From: Alopecurus myosuroides
Lineage: Eukaryota; Streptophyta; Magnoliopsida; Poales; Poaceae
NCBI GenBank assembly: GCA_028641055.1
Contig: CM054058.1
Coordinates: 82,502,020 to 82,566,019, forward strand
Direction of reading: 5' to 3'
DNA: 64,000 nucleotides
Of the stretch, positions 29,640 to 40,128 are shown piece after piece (positions within the stretch are counted from its first letter, which is position 1; the number at the start of each line of letters is the position of its first letter). The position numbers were made by a program, and so were the translations under genes. Under the pieces are notes generated by a model. That model worked only from the letters and a program-made list of their open reading frames with translations. It was not told the origin of the DNA and did not search any database.

Positions 29640-31760
29640 GGTTTGTATCCACGGGGTGATGGAGTACCGTATATTCATGGACGACGTCCGGGTCAATTAA
29701 CCAAACGTCATAGATTCTATATCGTTTGCATTTGTTAATCTTCATTCTGCATAACAGCGTACAAAAGAATATAGTGAGGATATATGCAATGAACAAGCAG
29801 ATTATGAGACTTAAGTTACGGGTGGAAAACATTTACAGACAATAGCAACTGACGAGAGTTTTGTTGAGAGCGTCTTGATTGAATAATTGAAAGAATTATG
29901 TCAGCTCAATAGATATCTCCTGTTTTTTTTACTAAAGTAATACTTATCAGGAACTTTAAGAAGGATATACTCTCGATTACTCTTTACTGAGCCATGTACC
30001 CCTCATGCAATCTCCGCATCTGTGTTGGCAGATTCTGGATCTCCTCAGGTCTAACCAGACTCTTACCTTTTTTATAAGTCCATGCCAGATCAGCTGTGGG
30101 GATATTGAGATCTCCACCGGCTAGGAGTTCAGAAATAGTCATACCAAGTCCGCTAGCGACTTCTTTGCATGTTTCAATATCCAGCTGCAGGGGCAAGACC
30201 GGTTGTACTTCCTGGGTTTGCAGCGGGGGCATGACCTTGAGCGAGGGGATCGATTGTTGTTTCTGTGTTCGAAGCTAGGGAACTGTTCTCCCCACCTTGA
30301 GCGGGGGGATCGATTGTTGTTTCTGTGTTCCGAGCTGGGGAACTGTTCTCCCCACCTTGAGCGGGGGCATAGGTTGTCCTTTTAGTGTTCCCAACTTGGG
30401 AACTATTTTCGTCATGTTGAGATGTGGGGTCAATTGTGCTTCATGTGTTTCTAACTGGTCTTTTGTCCCGCTTGTACTACTGCTTCTCGTCTGTTCGCTC
30501 AAGCAAATCCACAAAGTGTTCAACGAAATTTGGAGTTATTTGCTCCTTTGGCAGGGGCCTTTTTAGTGCTAACTTGGCAGCATGCGCCTTCTGTTTATCC
30601 TTTGCAACTTTCTTCCGACTAGAAGTCGGCTGATCGGTGTTCTTCCTATTTAGCATTTGGCCATGGGACTGCTGTGTGGGCGCAGTCTGCTCATGTGGCG
30701 TAGATCGATGTGGACTCGCGCCCCTGTGAGGACTAAGAGGTCGAGATGGAGAAGTCGGCTGAAGCGACGGATATTGAGATGGAGGAGTCTGTGGCCTTGG
30801 ATCCTAGTCTGGAAACACGATGTTTCTCTTATCCCATACAATGAAACCACTCATGACTTCTCCAAGTGTCGTCTCCCCTTCACCTGCAGGGTAGTCAAGC
30901 TCCGGTGACTCATATCCTGGCATAACTTCATCCGCACCAACATGAGAATAGCCAGCTGTAATCGGACGGGGTAGTCTTTATCAGCTCGTCATTCTCTCTA
31001 TAGGGAATGAATTTTCCCAGTTGAACATCCTTGATTGCTTCAACAAGCTTGTCGACTACTATTTTAATTGCTTCTGAGAACACAATCTCCCCTGTTACCA
31101 GCTGCAATGATCCACCATGCCTGTAGAACCAATTCTTTGACCTCTCGGGCAAGGCCGTTGTAGCTGGAGTGATCCCTTTTCGAGAAGGTAAGCCTCCATG
31201 TTTTCCCACTTAGGAATGGCAATCTTGTAGCCACCTGTCCTAAGTATATGGTGATATTGCTTTTGCGTAGCATTGCTCTTATTTTTTGCCGACCTAGCCA
31301 CAAATTCAGCTGATGTCCTCTGCTATAGAAATGTCTTCCAGTGACCTCTTATCTTCTCTAGTGCTCTAGTGAATGTTGGAGTTTTTTTCTTCTCGACATA
31401 CTCCGCGGTTAACTTTTTATTGAAGGTCTGGAATTGTTGGGCCATATTCTTGAGAGCCCACCCCTTGACTTTCAGCTCGTACCCTTCTGGTAGGGTGAAA
31501 TGTGACAAAAGCGCAGCCCATAGCAAGTCTGTAGATCTGTCTTCGACATAACTAGGTCCATCATTTTTCTTTGGCTTATTCCATCTTTGAACGGTTATCG
31601 CGACCATGTCCCAAACAATATATAACACCGCATTGATTTACAAAGACCTATACGTTCTGTGTGGGAGTCATCGGTCTGCCGTCGACATCGACATTGTCGG
31701 TCGTGAGCTTAGGATGATCAGGGCCCATCCTTCTGGTTGCACCTCCATTATTTAATGTTA
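29640..31760 (-). pseudogene. CACTA E TNPA-like gene, middle exons, decayed
   Basis: Parts recognisable in order on the minus strand: RMGPDHPKLTTDNVDVDGRP (about 31735-31650); a Ptta/En/Spm-like block with GWALKNMAQQFQTFNKKLTA, TFTRALEKIRGHWKTFL and AEFVARSAKNKSNATQKQYH (31600-31230); a Pro/Ser-rich linker with 20-aa repeats; LGMTISELLAGGDLNIPTAD and LPTQMRRLHEGYMAQ (30230-29991); and a Ulp1-like start, YDVWLIDPDVVHEYTVLHHP (about 29740-29650). Many stops and frameshifts interrupt it. The His-containing part of the Ulp1 domain is missing where the GH1 fragment begins; the Cys part is at 658-761. In En/Spm elements the TNPA-type protein binds subterminal repeats. Confidence 0.72.
30235..30414. 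repeat. 60-bp tandem repeat, three copies
   Basis: Units start at 30235, 30295 and 30355 with CCTTGAGCG, and a weaker fourth copy follows. Sixty bases keep the reading frame of the TNPA-like gene and encode a 20-aa repeat containing GGENSSPARNTETTIDPP. Confidence 0.93.
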
Positions 31761-32023
31761 GATACCCCAAACTAAATTTTATGAAAAATTTCATTTAGGT
31801 ATTCATATTTTATAATATTTGTGTATATACTGCTTTTATGTACGTACAAATGGTATATTGAAAAAACCGAGCACTCCGGAGATATTTTTTTCATAGAAAT
31901 TGTATTGAGGTATCTTACAATAATTAATGAGGTATATGAAAAATAATAAAGAGGTATATTACCCTCCTATGTGTGGTATATTGAGTATGGGAGTATGTAC
32001 ACCTAGGAGTATATAATAGGTGT

Positions 32024-32093
<70 letters not shown>

Positions 32094-32104
32094 TAAATAT
32101 ATAT
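31761..32104. other. AT-rich intron-like stretch of CACTA E
   Basis: No gene. AT-rich with a (TA)n run at the right end. Repeated GAGGTATAT-type words near 31910-31975 could belong to a small inserted element, but no terminal repeats or target duplication are clear. Confidence 0.35.
32026..32091. repeat. (TA)n microsatellite
   Basis: About 66 bases of pure TA. Confidence 0.97.
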
Positions 32105-32410
32105 AATGCATCTAGTGATCACCATCGTCTTAATTAATATACCTCGCCGGACTTTGTTAATGATCCAACATTTTCGGGTTCATCACCACCGGTGTGCCCT
32201 TCGTCTCGAAGTTCGAGTTCTAGTCCATCACCCTCGGTTTGCCCTTCGTCTCGGAGTTCGAGATCTAGTCCATCACCATATGTGTTCCCTTTGCCTCGAA
32301 GTTCGGGCTCTAGCCCATCACCGTTCAAGTTTAAATACCGTGATTCACCATCTCATGTTCATTATTGTCGTTCACCATGTCGAACAAGGCGTCTTTGTAA
32401 ACTCTGATGT
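32105..32410 (-). pseudogene. CACTA E repeat-coding exon with 45-bp units
   Basis: Three 45-bp tandem units (about 32180-32330) encode, on the minus strand, a 15-aa acidic repeat containing GDGLELELRDEG. The frame ends at ENVGSLTKSGEVY. It is on the strand and on the 5' side of the TNPA-like gene, so I take it as part of an upstream exon. The retrotransposon W cuts this region at 32420. No domain is recognised. Confidence 0.4.
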
Positions 32411-32419
32411 CATTGACAT

Positions 32420-33841
32420 TGATACGTCTCAAACATATCTATAATTTTTGATACTCCATGCTTTTTTCTATCCAATACCTTTATGTTTTCACATGTTTTC
32501 TTTTGTTTTTCGGACGTTTTCATGGGCTAACCTACTGACAAGATGCCACAGAGCCAGTTCCTGTTTTCCGCTATTTTTTATTTCAGAAAAGTTGTTCTGG
32601 AAATATTCTCGGAATGGGATGAAATAAAAGCTAAAAGTCATCTAATTACCTACACGGCAAGGAAGTACAAAGGAGACACGGAGGGGGGGGCCCTGGAGCC
32701 CCCACACCATTGATGGGCGTGGGTGGCCCCCTTGCCACGCCTGGAGGTGGTGTGAGCCCCTCGGGCGTCCACTGACGTTGCCCTTTCGCCTATATATTCC
32801 CCCCGAGGCATAAACCCTAAAGAAATAGGCCCCCTTCCACGAAAAGTTTTGTATCTCCGCCGCCGCCAGCCACAAGTTTCGGGGGACACAAATATCTGTT
32901 CCAGCACCCTGCTGGGACGGGGAAGTGCCCCCGGAGCCATCTCCATCGACTCCACCGCCATCTTCATCGTCGTTGCTATCTCTTATGATGAGGAGGGAGT
33001 AGTTTTCCCCCGGGGATGAGGGCTCTACTAGTAGCTATGTGTTTCATCTCTCTCTCTCTCTCCCATGGTGTCATCTTTAGGTGATCATGACCTTTGTAAT
33101 CTAGTTGAATAAGTAGATATTAATCTTCATCTATTATGCTACTCAACTAGTTTAATTATGAGATCTCCTTAGACACTTTGATCACGGTGTAAAGGTGACA
33201 GTGTGTGCATCGTGTGGTGTAGCATGATATTTATATTTTGTGCTGGATGACCCTATGAAATTGTGGTATTTTTTTGGAACCATCAGGTCTCATGGTGATA
33301 GCATGGGTGTTACCTGGATGGGGAAATGTGAACTCTAAGGATTGCTATTTGTAGCCCTACGCAATGATTTGTGTTTGTTATCTCACCGGAGATTGGTTCA
33401 GAGTAGCGTAGTGAAGAGAGATATTTATGCATTCAATTATGTTATTATTGCTGAGAGTGTGCACTAGTGAAATTATGATCCCTAGGCCTTGTTTCTAAGC
33501 ATTGAAACATCATTTATAATTAGTTTTGCTATAGGTTTCCTTGTTACCATTTTATATATTGCTATTAGCACTTATAATCATCCATGTTACTTGCATTTTA
33601 CTATCTCTTCGCCGAACTAGTGGACCTATACAACCGACAATTGTATTAGTGTGTTGGGGACACAAGAGACTTCTTGTATCATAATTGCAGGGTTGCTTGA
33701 AAGGGATACGTTTGACCTCTTCCTCCCTGAGTTCGATAAACCTTGGGTAATCTACTTAAGGAAAACTTGCTGCTGTTCTACAAACTTTTGCACTTGGAGG
33801 CCCAACACTGTCTACAAGAATAGAAGCGTGCGTAGACATCA
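32420..33841 (+). repeat. 5' LTR of W
   Basis: 1,422 bp, TG...CA. CT microsatellite near 33045-33062. The open frames inside it (for example 32967-32642 minus) have counterparts in the other LTR and are not genes. Confidence 0.95.
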
Positions 33842-33851
33842 AGCTCTTTTT

Positions 33852-33869
33852 TGGCGCCGTTGCCGGGGA
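33852..33869 (+). promoter_or_regulatory. Primer-binding site of W (tRNA-Asp type)
   Basis: TGGCGCCGTTGCCGGGGA is complementary to the 3' end of plant tRNA-Asp, the usual primer of several grass gypsy families. It fixes the plus orientation of W. Confidence 0.88.
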
Positions 33870-34016
33870 GGTAAGGTAAAAGGTATTCACATCCCCGGAT
33901 GTGAGTGCTCGAAGTTATTTCCTTTAGATTCTGCAATTATATGTTTATGTTTCTTATTTTCATCGGTTAGGCTTATTTTTACTTGTTTATTGTTTTATTT
34001 TTACTAGTTAGACTTA

Positions 34017-34793
34017 ATGGAAAACAACAAAAATATGAGAGAGCTTAATAATATTTATCTTGAGTTAGGACATGAAGTGTTCGAAGAGAAACTTAAAAAC
34101 CTATGAAACTTTATTTTCATGCCAATAGCGATGTTATTCGTATGAATTCTTTGAACACCATTATTGCTAGTTCTATGGAAAATTCTAAGCTTGGGGATGC
34201 TAGTTTTGATGAATATGATATTTTTAGTCCCCCAAGTTTTGAAGAGGATTTTTTTTATGATCCTTTGCCTCCAATATATGAGAATTATAATGATTGTGGT
34301 ATTCTAGTTCCACCTATTATTTAGGACAAAATATTATTGTGATTATGATATGCCTCTTTTATATGATGATTAAAATGATAAATACGATATTTTTAGTCCA
34401 CCTACTATTGAGGAGAAAGTTAATTATGATTATAATATGCCTCCTATATTTGATGATTATGGTGATGAGAATAATAATGATAGATATTTTGTTGAAATTT
34501 CTCCCACTATTATTAATGAGAATGACTATGCTTATGTGGAGAGTATTAATTCCTATTTGCATTTGGCCCATGATAAGGATGTTTTATGTGATATTTATAT
34601 TGTTAATTTCATTCATGATGCTATTGAAAATTATTATGAAAGAGTGAAACATATTTCTATGTATCTCAATAATATTAAGTTTCCCCTCTTTATGTTAAAA
34701 GTTTTGAAGTTGCACTTGTTTTGCTTTCCTATGCTAGCCACTTTGTGCTTTATTGGCTTGTTTTTCTACAAGAATCTTTTTCATAGGAAGTGA
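34017..34793 (+). pseudogene. Remnant ORF of W, unknown function
   Basis: Short frames follow one another: MENNKNMRELNNIYLELGHE (34017-34106), overlapped by MKLYFHANSDVIRMNS at 34103 and then by 34437-34793, which is rich in Asp, Glu, Tyr and Asn with repeats such as FDEYDIFSPPSFEEDFFYD and ENDYAYVESINSYLHLAHD. It looks like one acidic, Tyr-rich protein split by frameshifts. Such an ORF is common just after the primer site of this grass LTR family. It has no gag, zinc-knuckle or enzyme motif that I can see. Confidence 0.45.
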
Positions 34794-37439
34794 GTTAGAC
34801 TTAATTTTTTTACATTTGCTTCTTGATGCTCTATTTTGCTTCAATTAATATTTCTCATGTGAGCATCTTCTAAAATTATCAAGCCTAGCTAAAAGGCATT
34901 AAAGAAAAGCACTTCTTGGGAGATAACCCATGTTTTTAATTTCGCATTGTTTTTTTCTCTGTTTCTTTGAGTCAAGGTGTTGTATACTTCTGTAGCAACT
35001 CCTTTGTATGTTTATTTTCATGTATTAGTTGTGCCAATGAAAGTTTCTAGCGAAAGTTGGTGCTAGTTTTGGATTTCTGCGCAGGAAACAGATTTCTGCT
35101 GTCCACCGTATAAAATCGCATAATTCATAGAAAGATCAAAATGACCTAAAAATTTATGTTCTTATTCCTCAGCTAATTTCTAAACTTCTTTCTTCTTCGT
35201 GTTTTTTGATTTGAGCAACGTAAGTGCCCCAGAAAAACCGTCTTTACAGACTATTCTGGTTTTGACAGGTTCTGCCTTTTTTACTTGCATTCTCTCTATT
35301 TACTAAGTCAAGTGAATTTGTTTGCTCCACAAAACATCAGTGGCTGTAGATAATGTTTAAAAACTATTAATAATGCTTGTTTCCAAGGAGAACATCTGAG
35401 TTTTTCATTGTGCACTAACCCTCTAATGAGAATTACTATGAAGTCTGGTGTGAAGGAAGTTTTTAAAGGTCAAGAGAAGAGGGTGATATAATGTGATCAA
35501 GAAGAGTGAAAGACAAAGCTTGGGTTGCCCCCGTGGTTCATCCTAGCAAATTCCAAGGAAACTCAAGCAACTAAGCTTGGTGATTCCCAAGGCATTCCCT
35601 CCTTCGTCAGCAACTTATTAGGTCACTTCTAGTGAAACTATATTTTTATTCAGTCACATCATATCCACTTTACTTGGAGCGTCTGTTTGCTTTTTTTTCT
35701 TTTGTTTTATTTTTTTCCTTGCTGCAATAAACTTAGTTGGAACCTATCATTCTTGTGTGGGAGAGAGACACACTCTGTTTTCATTGCTTAGAACATTCTA
35801 GTTTTCATTCTTATTGTTCTGTGAGTGTTCACCTTTTGCTAATATTGCGTTTAGACCTTGTTTTCCACTCATATTTTGTTCAGAGCTTGTTAGTTTGCTT
35901 CAGTTATATATGGTTAGCTCTCTGGTATTTGACAAATATTATCTATGAGACTTGTTTCAAACAAGTTAATTGGTGTTGGATAAGAGTAAAATATTTCATG
36001 CTTATAACGGTGCAAAATGAAGCTTGTATCGACGGTGGCTGGACTTTGTCATGTAATGTTAGCTGTTATTTTAATTCTATGCTCAGTAGTTATTATTGTA
36101 TCATGACTTGTCTCAAATATATGAGATTGCTTAACGTGCCATTGAAATAATCATGAGTTGTTTTTATCACATTGAAGCATAAATTTGTGGTGTTCTCCTT
36201 CGAATGCTTTATTTGGTTGACTTGGCGCATGCTTACACCATGTTTATGACTACAAACCAGTCACTTGTAGACTCTATGATCATTTAGTTTTTGACTTGTA
36301 ATAGAATTTATTCTTTGATTAATAATGTTTTTGTCGCTATGCATGATTATGGCCATAATTGTTGTCTTAATTTGTCGCTCCCTGTCTTCTTCTAGCCTCC
36401 ACATGTACTGAGTATGAGCTCTACACGTGCATCCAACTCCCAAAAAACAAAGTTTTCCAAATGTGTCCACCATACCTACCTACCTTTCAACTTACAAAAT
36501 TATTCCTGTTTTGTGTCCCTTTTTAGCTCATGAAGAAGTAGTATTTGGGTTTGTTTTCTTCCATACTATTTAAGTACCTTGACTTGCATGCTTCATCTAC
36601 TCATCATTAATTTTGCAAATAGCTGGCTAGACCATTATAACATTAAAAAGCTAAACAAATAAATAGGCACTCCTCCATGGTATGAGATTGTTGGCAGGAA
36701 CCCGAGGATTCGGTTAGCCATGGTTTGCGAAAGCAAGGTGGGGAGGAGTGTCATACTATATAAAGAGCATGATATAAATGCTTCATATAAATAAATTTGG
36801 AACCACTCTCAACTTGTTTAGTATGGAAGATGACAAGAAATCTATTACCATTCGTTGACATAAGCATACACCTCTCTAAAAAATGTTTTAAATACCTCTG
36901 TTTAATAAAATAAAAACTCTAGCACATGAATTAATCCCTGCTTGCCTCTGCAAAGGGCCTTTCTTTTACTTTTATGTTGAGATCCACCTTCTAACTTTAT
37001 GAACAGCAAAGGGAGCGTAGTTTCCATTTTGTGTTTAATGTGCATTTCTTCCAAAGATTATTATTGATTGATTCATGCCATGTTATTACTTGTTCTCAAA
37101 CTATTTGTTTCTAGTCACCACTTGAACTTTGAAGGTGTCCTGGCATTTATGTTTTGCTCCACTCTTAAGGGCAATATGAATACTACTTTGATATGCTTTA
37201 TTATTGTTCGAAACAAACATATAACTTCTAGATGCATTATTATTCATCATTTTTTGTTTGTGTTAGTATTCATGTTGCAACATAATTGCGAAGTTTCATT
37301 GTTAGAATTATATCTATCATGCATGTGTTGAAAGTACTATGATCTCAGCTTACAAATACTTCTACAAATATGATGATCAAAATTGTGTTTGTAGCATGTC
37401 ACCTCAAAAATTATTTTGTTATCACTTATCTACTCAAGG
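34794..37439. other. Non-coding interior of W
   Basis: AT-rich, no supported gene. It contains a block after 34860 (AAGCCTAGCTAAAAGGCATT, then GGGAGATAACCC) that I recognise as typical of the untranslated region of these grass elements. Short open frames at 35737-36150 and 37068-37331 have no recognisable content. Confidence 0.6.
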
Positions 37440-37505
37440 ACGAGCAGGAGTTAACCTTGGCGATGCTTGATACGAGGGCTAGCAAGAGTTAAGCTTGGGA
37501 ATGCT
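37440..37505 (+). promoter_or_regulatory. Polypurine-tract region of W, duplicated
   Basis: GAGTTAAGCTTGGGAATGC lies directly before the 3' LTR, as expected for the plus-strand primer. A near copy (GAGTTAACCTTGGCGATGC, then TTGATACGAGGG) lies about 43 bp upstream and even includes the first bases of an LTR (TGATACG). Confidence 0.65.
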
Positions 37506-38551
37506 TGATACGTCTCAAACGTATCTATAATGTTTTATGCTACGTTCTTGTTTTCTATCCAATACATTTATGTTTTCAAATGTTTTCCTTCATTTTCCGG
37601 ACGTTTTCATCGGCTAACATATTGACAAGATGCCACAGAGCCAATTCATGTTTTCTTCTGTTTTTGGTTTCAGAAAACTCGTTATGGAAATATTCTCGAA
37701 ATTGGACGAAACAAAAGCCAAAAATCTTATAATTCCCAACACGTAAAGGAAGTCCAAAGGAGACCCGGAGAGGGGCTCTGGAGCCCCCACACCATGGTTG
37801 GGCGTGGGTGGCCCACTGGCGGCGCCTGGAAGTGGTGTGGGCCCCTCAGGAGCCCACCAATTAATGTTTCCCTTTCGCCTATGTATTCCCTTTGAGGCAT
37901 AAACCCTAAATAAATCGGCCCCCTTCCACAAAAAGTTCCGTAGCTCCGTCGTCGCCACCGAAAAGTTTCAGGGGACATAAATCTCTGTTTCGGCACCCTG
38001 CCGGGATAGGGAAGTGCCCCCTCAGCCATCTCCATCGACTCCACCGCCATCTTCATCACCGTTGCTATCTCCTATGTTGAGGACGGAGTAGTTCTCCCCG
38101 GGGGCTGAGGGGTCTACTAGTAGCTATGTGTTTCATCTCTCTCTCCCATGGTTTGATCTTTAGGTGATCATGAGATTTGCAATCTAGTTGAATAAGTAGA
38201 TGTTACTCTTCATTTATTATGATACTCAAGTGGTTTTGGTATGAGATCTCCGTAGACACTTTGATCACGGTGTAAAGGTGACAGTGTATGCACTGTGTGG
38301 TTTAGCATGATATTTATATTTTGTGTTGGATGACCCTATGAAATTGTGGTGTTTGTTTGGAACCATCTAGGTCTCATGCTGATTGCGTGGGGGTTACCTG
38401 GATGGCGAAATGCGAACTCCAAGGAGTGATTTTTGTAGCCCTACGCAATGATGTATGTTTGTTATCCGACCATAGATTGGTTTGGAGTAGTGTAGTGAAG
38501 AGAGATATTTATGCATTCAATTATGTTATTATTTTTTAGAGTGTTCACTAG
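37506..38551 (+). repeat. 3' LTR of W, left part
   Basis: Matches 32420 onward and stops at CACTAG (38546-38551), where retrotransposon C is inserted. The last 5 bases ACTAG are C's target duplication. Confidence 0.95.
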
Positions 38552-39420
38552 TGTCGTGGTGGTATCACGGCAGATGCCATGGGATGGCTAAAGTTGGGGC
38601 CGATGGACGCTGGGGGTATCCGGGGAGGGATCGCACGGCGAGTAGCCGCGCGTAAGTAACACTGCAAACAACAAGATCTACCCAGGTTCAGGGCCCTCAT
38701 GTGGAGGTAACACCCCTACTCCTGCCTCTCTCTCTATATGTGTAATCTCCGAGTACCCACAGTACAATGTATGCCTCTTGGCCGAGTAGCCACTCGGCTG
38801 TTCTCTCTAGCTATAGTGTTGGCTCTAGCAATAAATGCGATCTGAAGCAACCTCCCTCGCGCAGGAGGGGGCAGGGCACCTTATATACTGGTGCCCAGCC
38901 GAATAAACAAAGACTAAAAGGTACAGCTGATGGGACTTGAGCACTGTGACATGAGCACGCTTCCGGGATCTCGCGCTGAGAAGCTGCCGCGCCGTACGGC
39001 TGACAGGTCCTGCCTACTCTGTCAGCCTCACAGCGTAGGCCCCCATCCTGTCCCGTCCCCCTTGTCAGTGACAAGACACGACAGGTGCCCACCTCGCTGT
39101 CACCACGCTGCGTCACTGATGATCACATACCTAATAAGTTGAACCGCACGCCGGTACGGACGCAGGATACGCGGGATCCCTTGTCAGAACGGCTCCATTG
39201 ACTTCTGGCACGAGTAGGCTTGCTGTCCATCTACTCGGACCACAACTTCTCTACTCGGACGCATATAATCTTCCTCGATATCTTATCTTGGCCTTCAATG
39301 ATATGTCCGGATAGAACCTACCGGGTAGCAAGTACCCGGGTAGCCGTCTACCCGGTCAACAGCACCTTGACCTTCACTTTAGCACTTGCCTTACCCCTAC
39401 TCGGGGGTAACCCCCTGACA
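38552..39420 (-). repeat. 3' LTR of C
   Basis: Minus strand TGTCAGGGGG...CGACA. TATATAA box on the minus strand at 38881-38887. It is 56 bp longer than the other LTR, mainly because of about 40 bp near 39045-39085 that the right copy lacks. The adjoining CTTCGGGGACTAA (minus strand) fits a polypurine tract. Confidence 0.95.
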
Positions 39421-40128
39421 TTAGTCCCCGAAGCTGGTAGAGTCCAGTGAACTTGTTCGTTGGGCCCTGCCAGCTTAAAACAAAACTCTTCTTCATAGCT
39501 AAGAGAGGCCGAGTTGCACCTCAACTTGGCCCTGTATCTCCAACTTAAATCTCTTCACCTCCGAGTAGAACACTCTCTCTTCTGTGCTGCCAAGTAAAAT
39601 GACTTAGCGAAATTCTGAGCAAGATCCCGCTGGATCAGACCAAATCCCACTTCCCGTGCCGCTGTAGGTCACGTGGCACGTAGTAGAGACCGCGACGCCT
39701 CGGTGCAACCGCAGGCCACGTACCAGCCTCTGCGTGTAGGGCCCACGGCCCGTTTGGTCACGTCAACCAGTACGCGAGAGCCCACGATCTGGACGTGGGA
39801 TTAACTGCGCCCTTTACGCGCGCGTTTCGCGCTGTGTGCGTTTCTAACGGTCGATTAACCCACGCCACACGATCAATGGCCACGATCAATCCACCAGTAA
39901 CGGCAGTTCGCGGGGGAAAGTTAAATACCCCCGCTCCGCCCACTTCTCCTTTTTCCTTCACACTTCCCAATCTCGCATCCCCTCTGCGCAGTCGCCGCCA
40001 TTGAGCGGCGCCACCGCTAGCACTCACTGCGTCGCCACCGTGAGATCTGAGGGCAAGCATTCCGGCACGCCATCACCGCTATCCTCGCCCTCACGAGCTC
40101 TTCTTCTCCGATCAGCAGCTTCCCTTCC
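39421..40128 (+). promoter_or_regulatory. Probable promoter region of the C antisense gene
   Basis: This interval lies between the 3' LTR and the ATG at 40129. A TATA-like GTTAAATACCCCC lies near 39919-39931, about 200 bp before the ATG, followed by a pyrimidine-rich leader (CACTTCTCCTTTTTCC). I see no leader intron here, unlike A and B. Confidence 0.4.

Noticed and set aside
29401..29832. A 143-aa minus-strand membrane protein
   Set aside because: Its right half is the CACTA E Ulp1-like exon and its left half is the reverse of the GH1 exon and intron.
35737..36150. 137-aa ORF in the interior of W
   Set aside because: Cys/Leu/Tyr-rich frame from AT-rich DNA with no similarity to gag or pol.
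32642..38059. ORFs of about 105-118 aa on the minus strand in the W LTRs
   Set aside because: Again a pair in two LTRs, no domain, antisense to the LTR; treated as chance frames.
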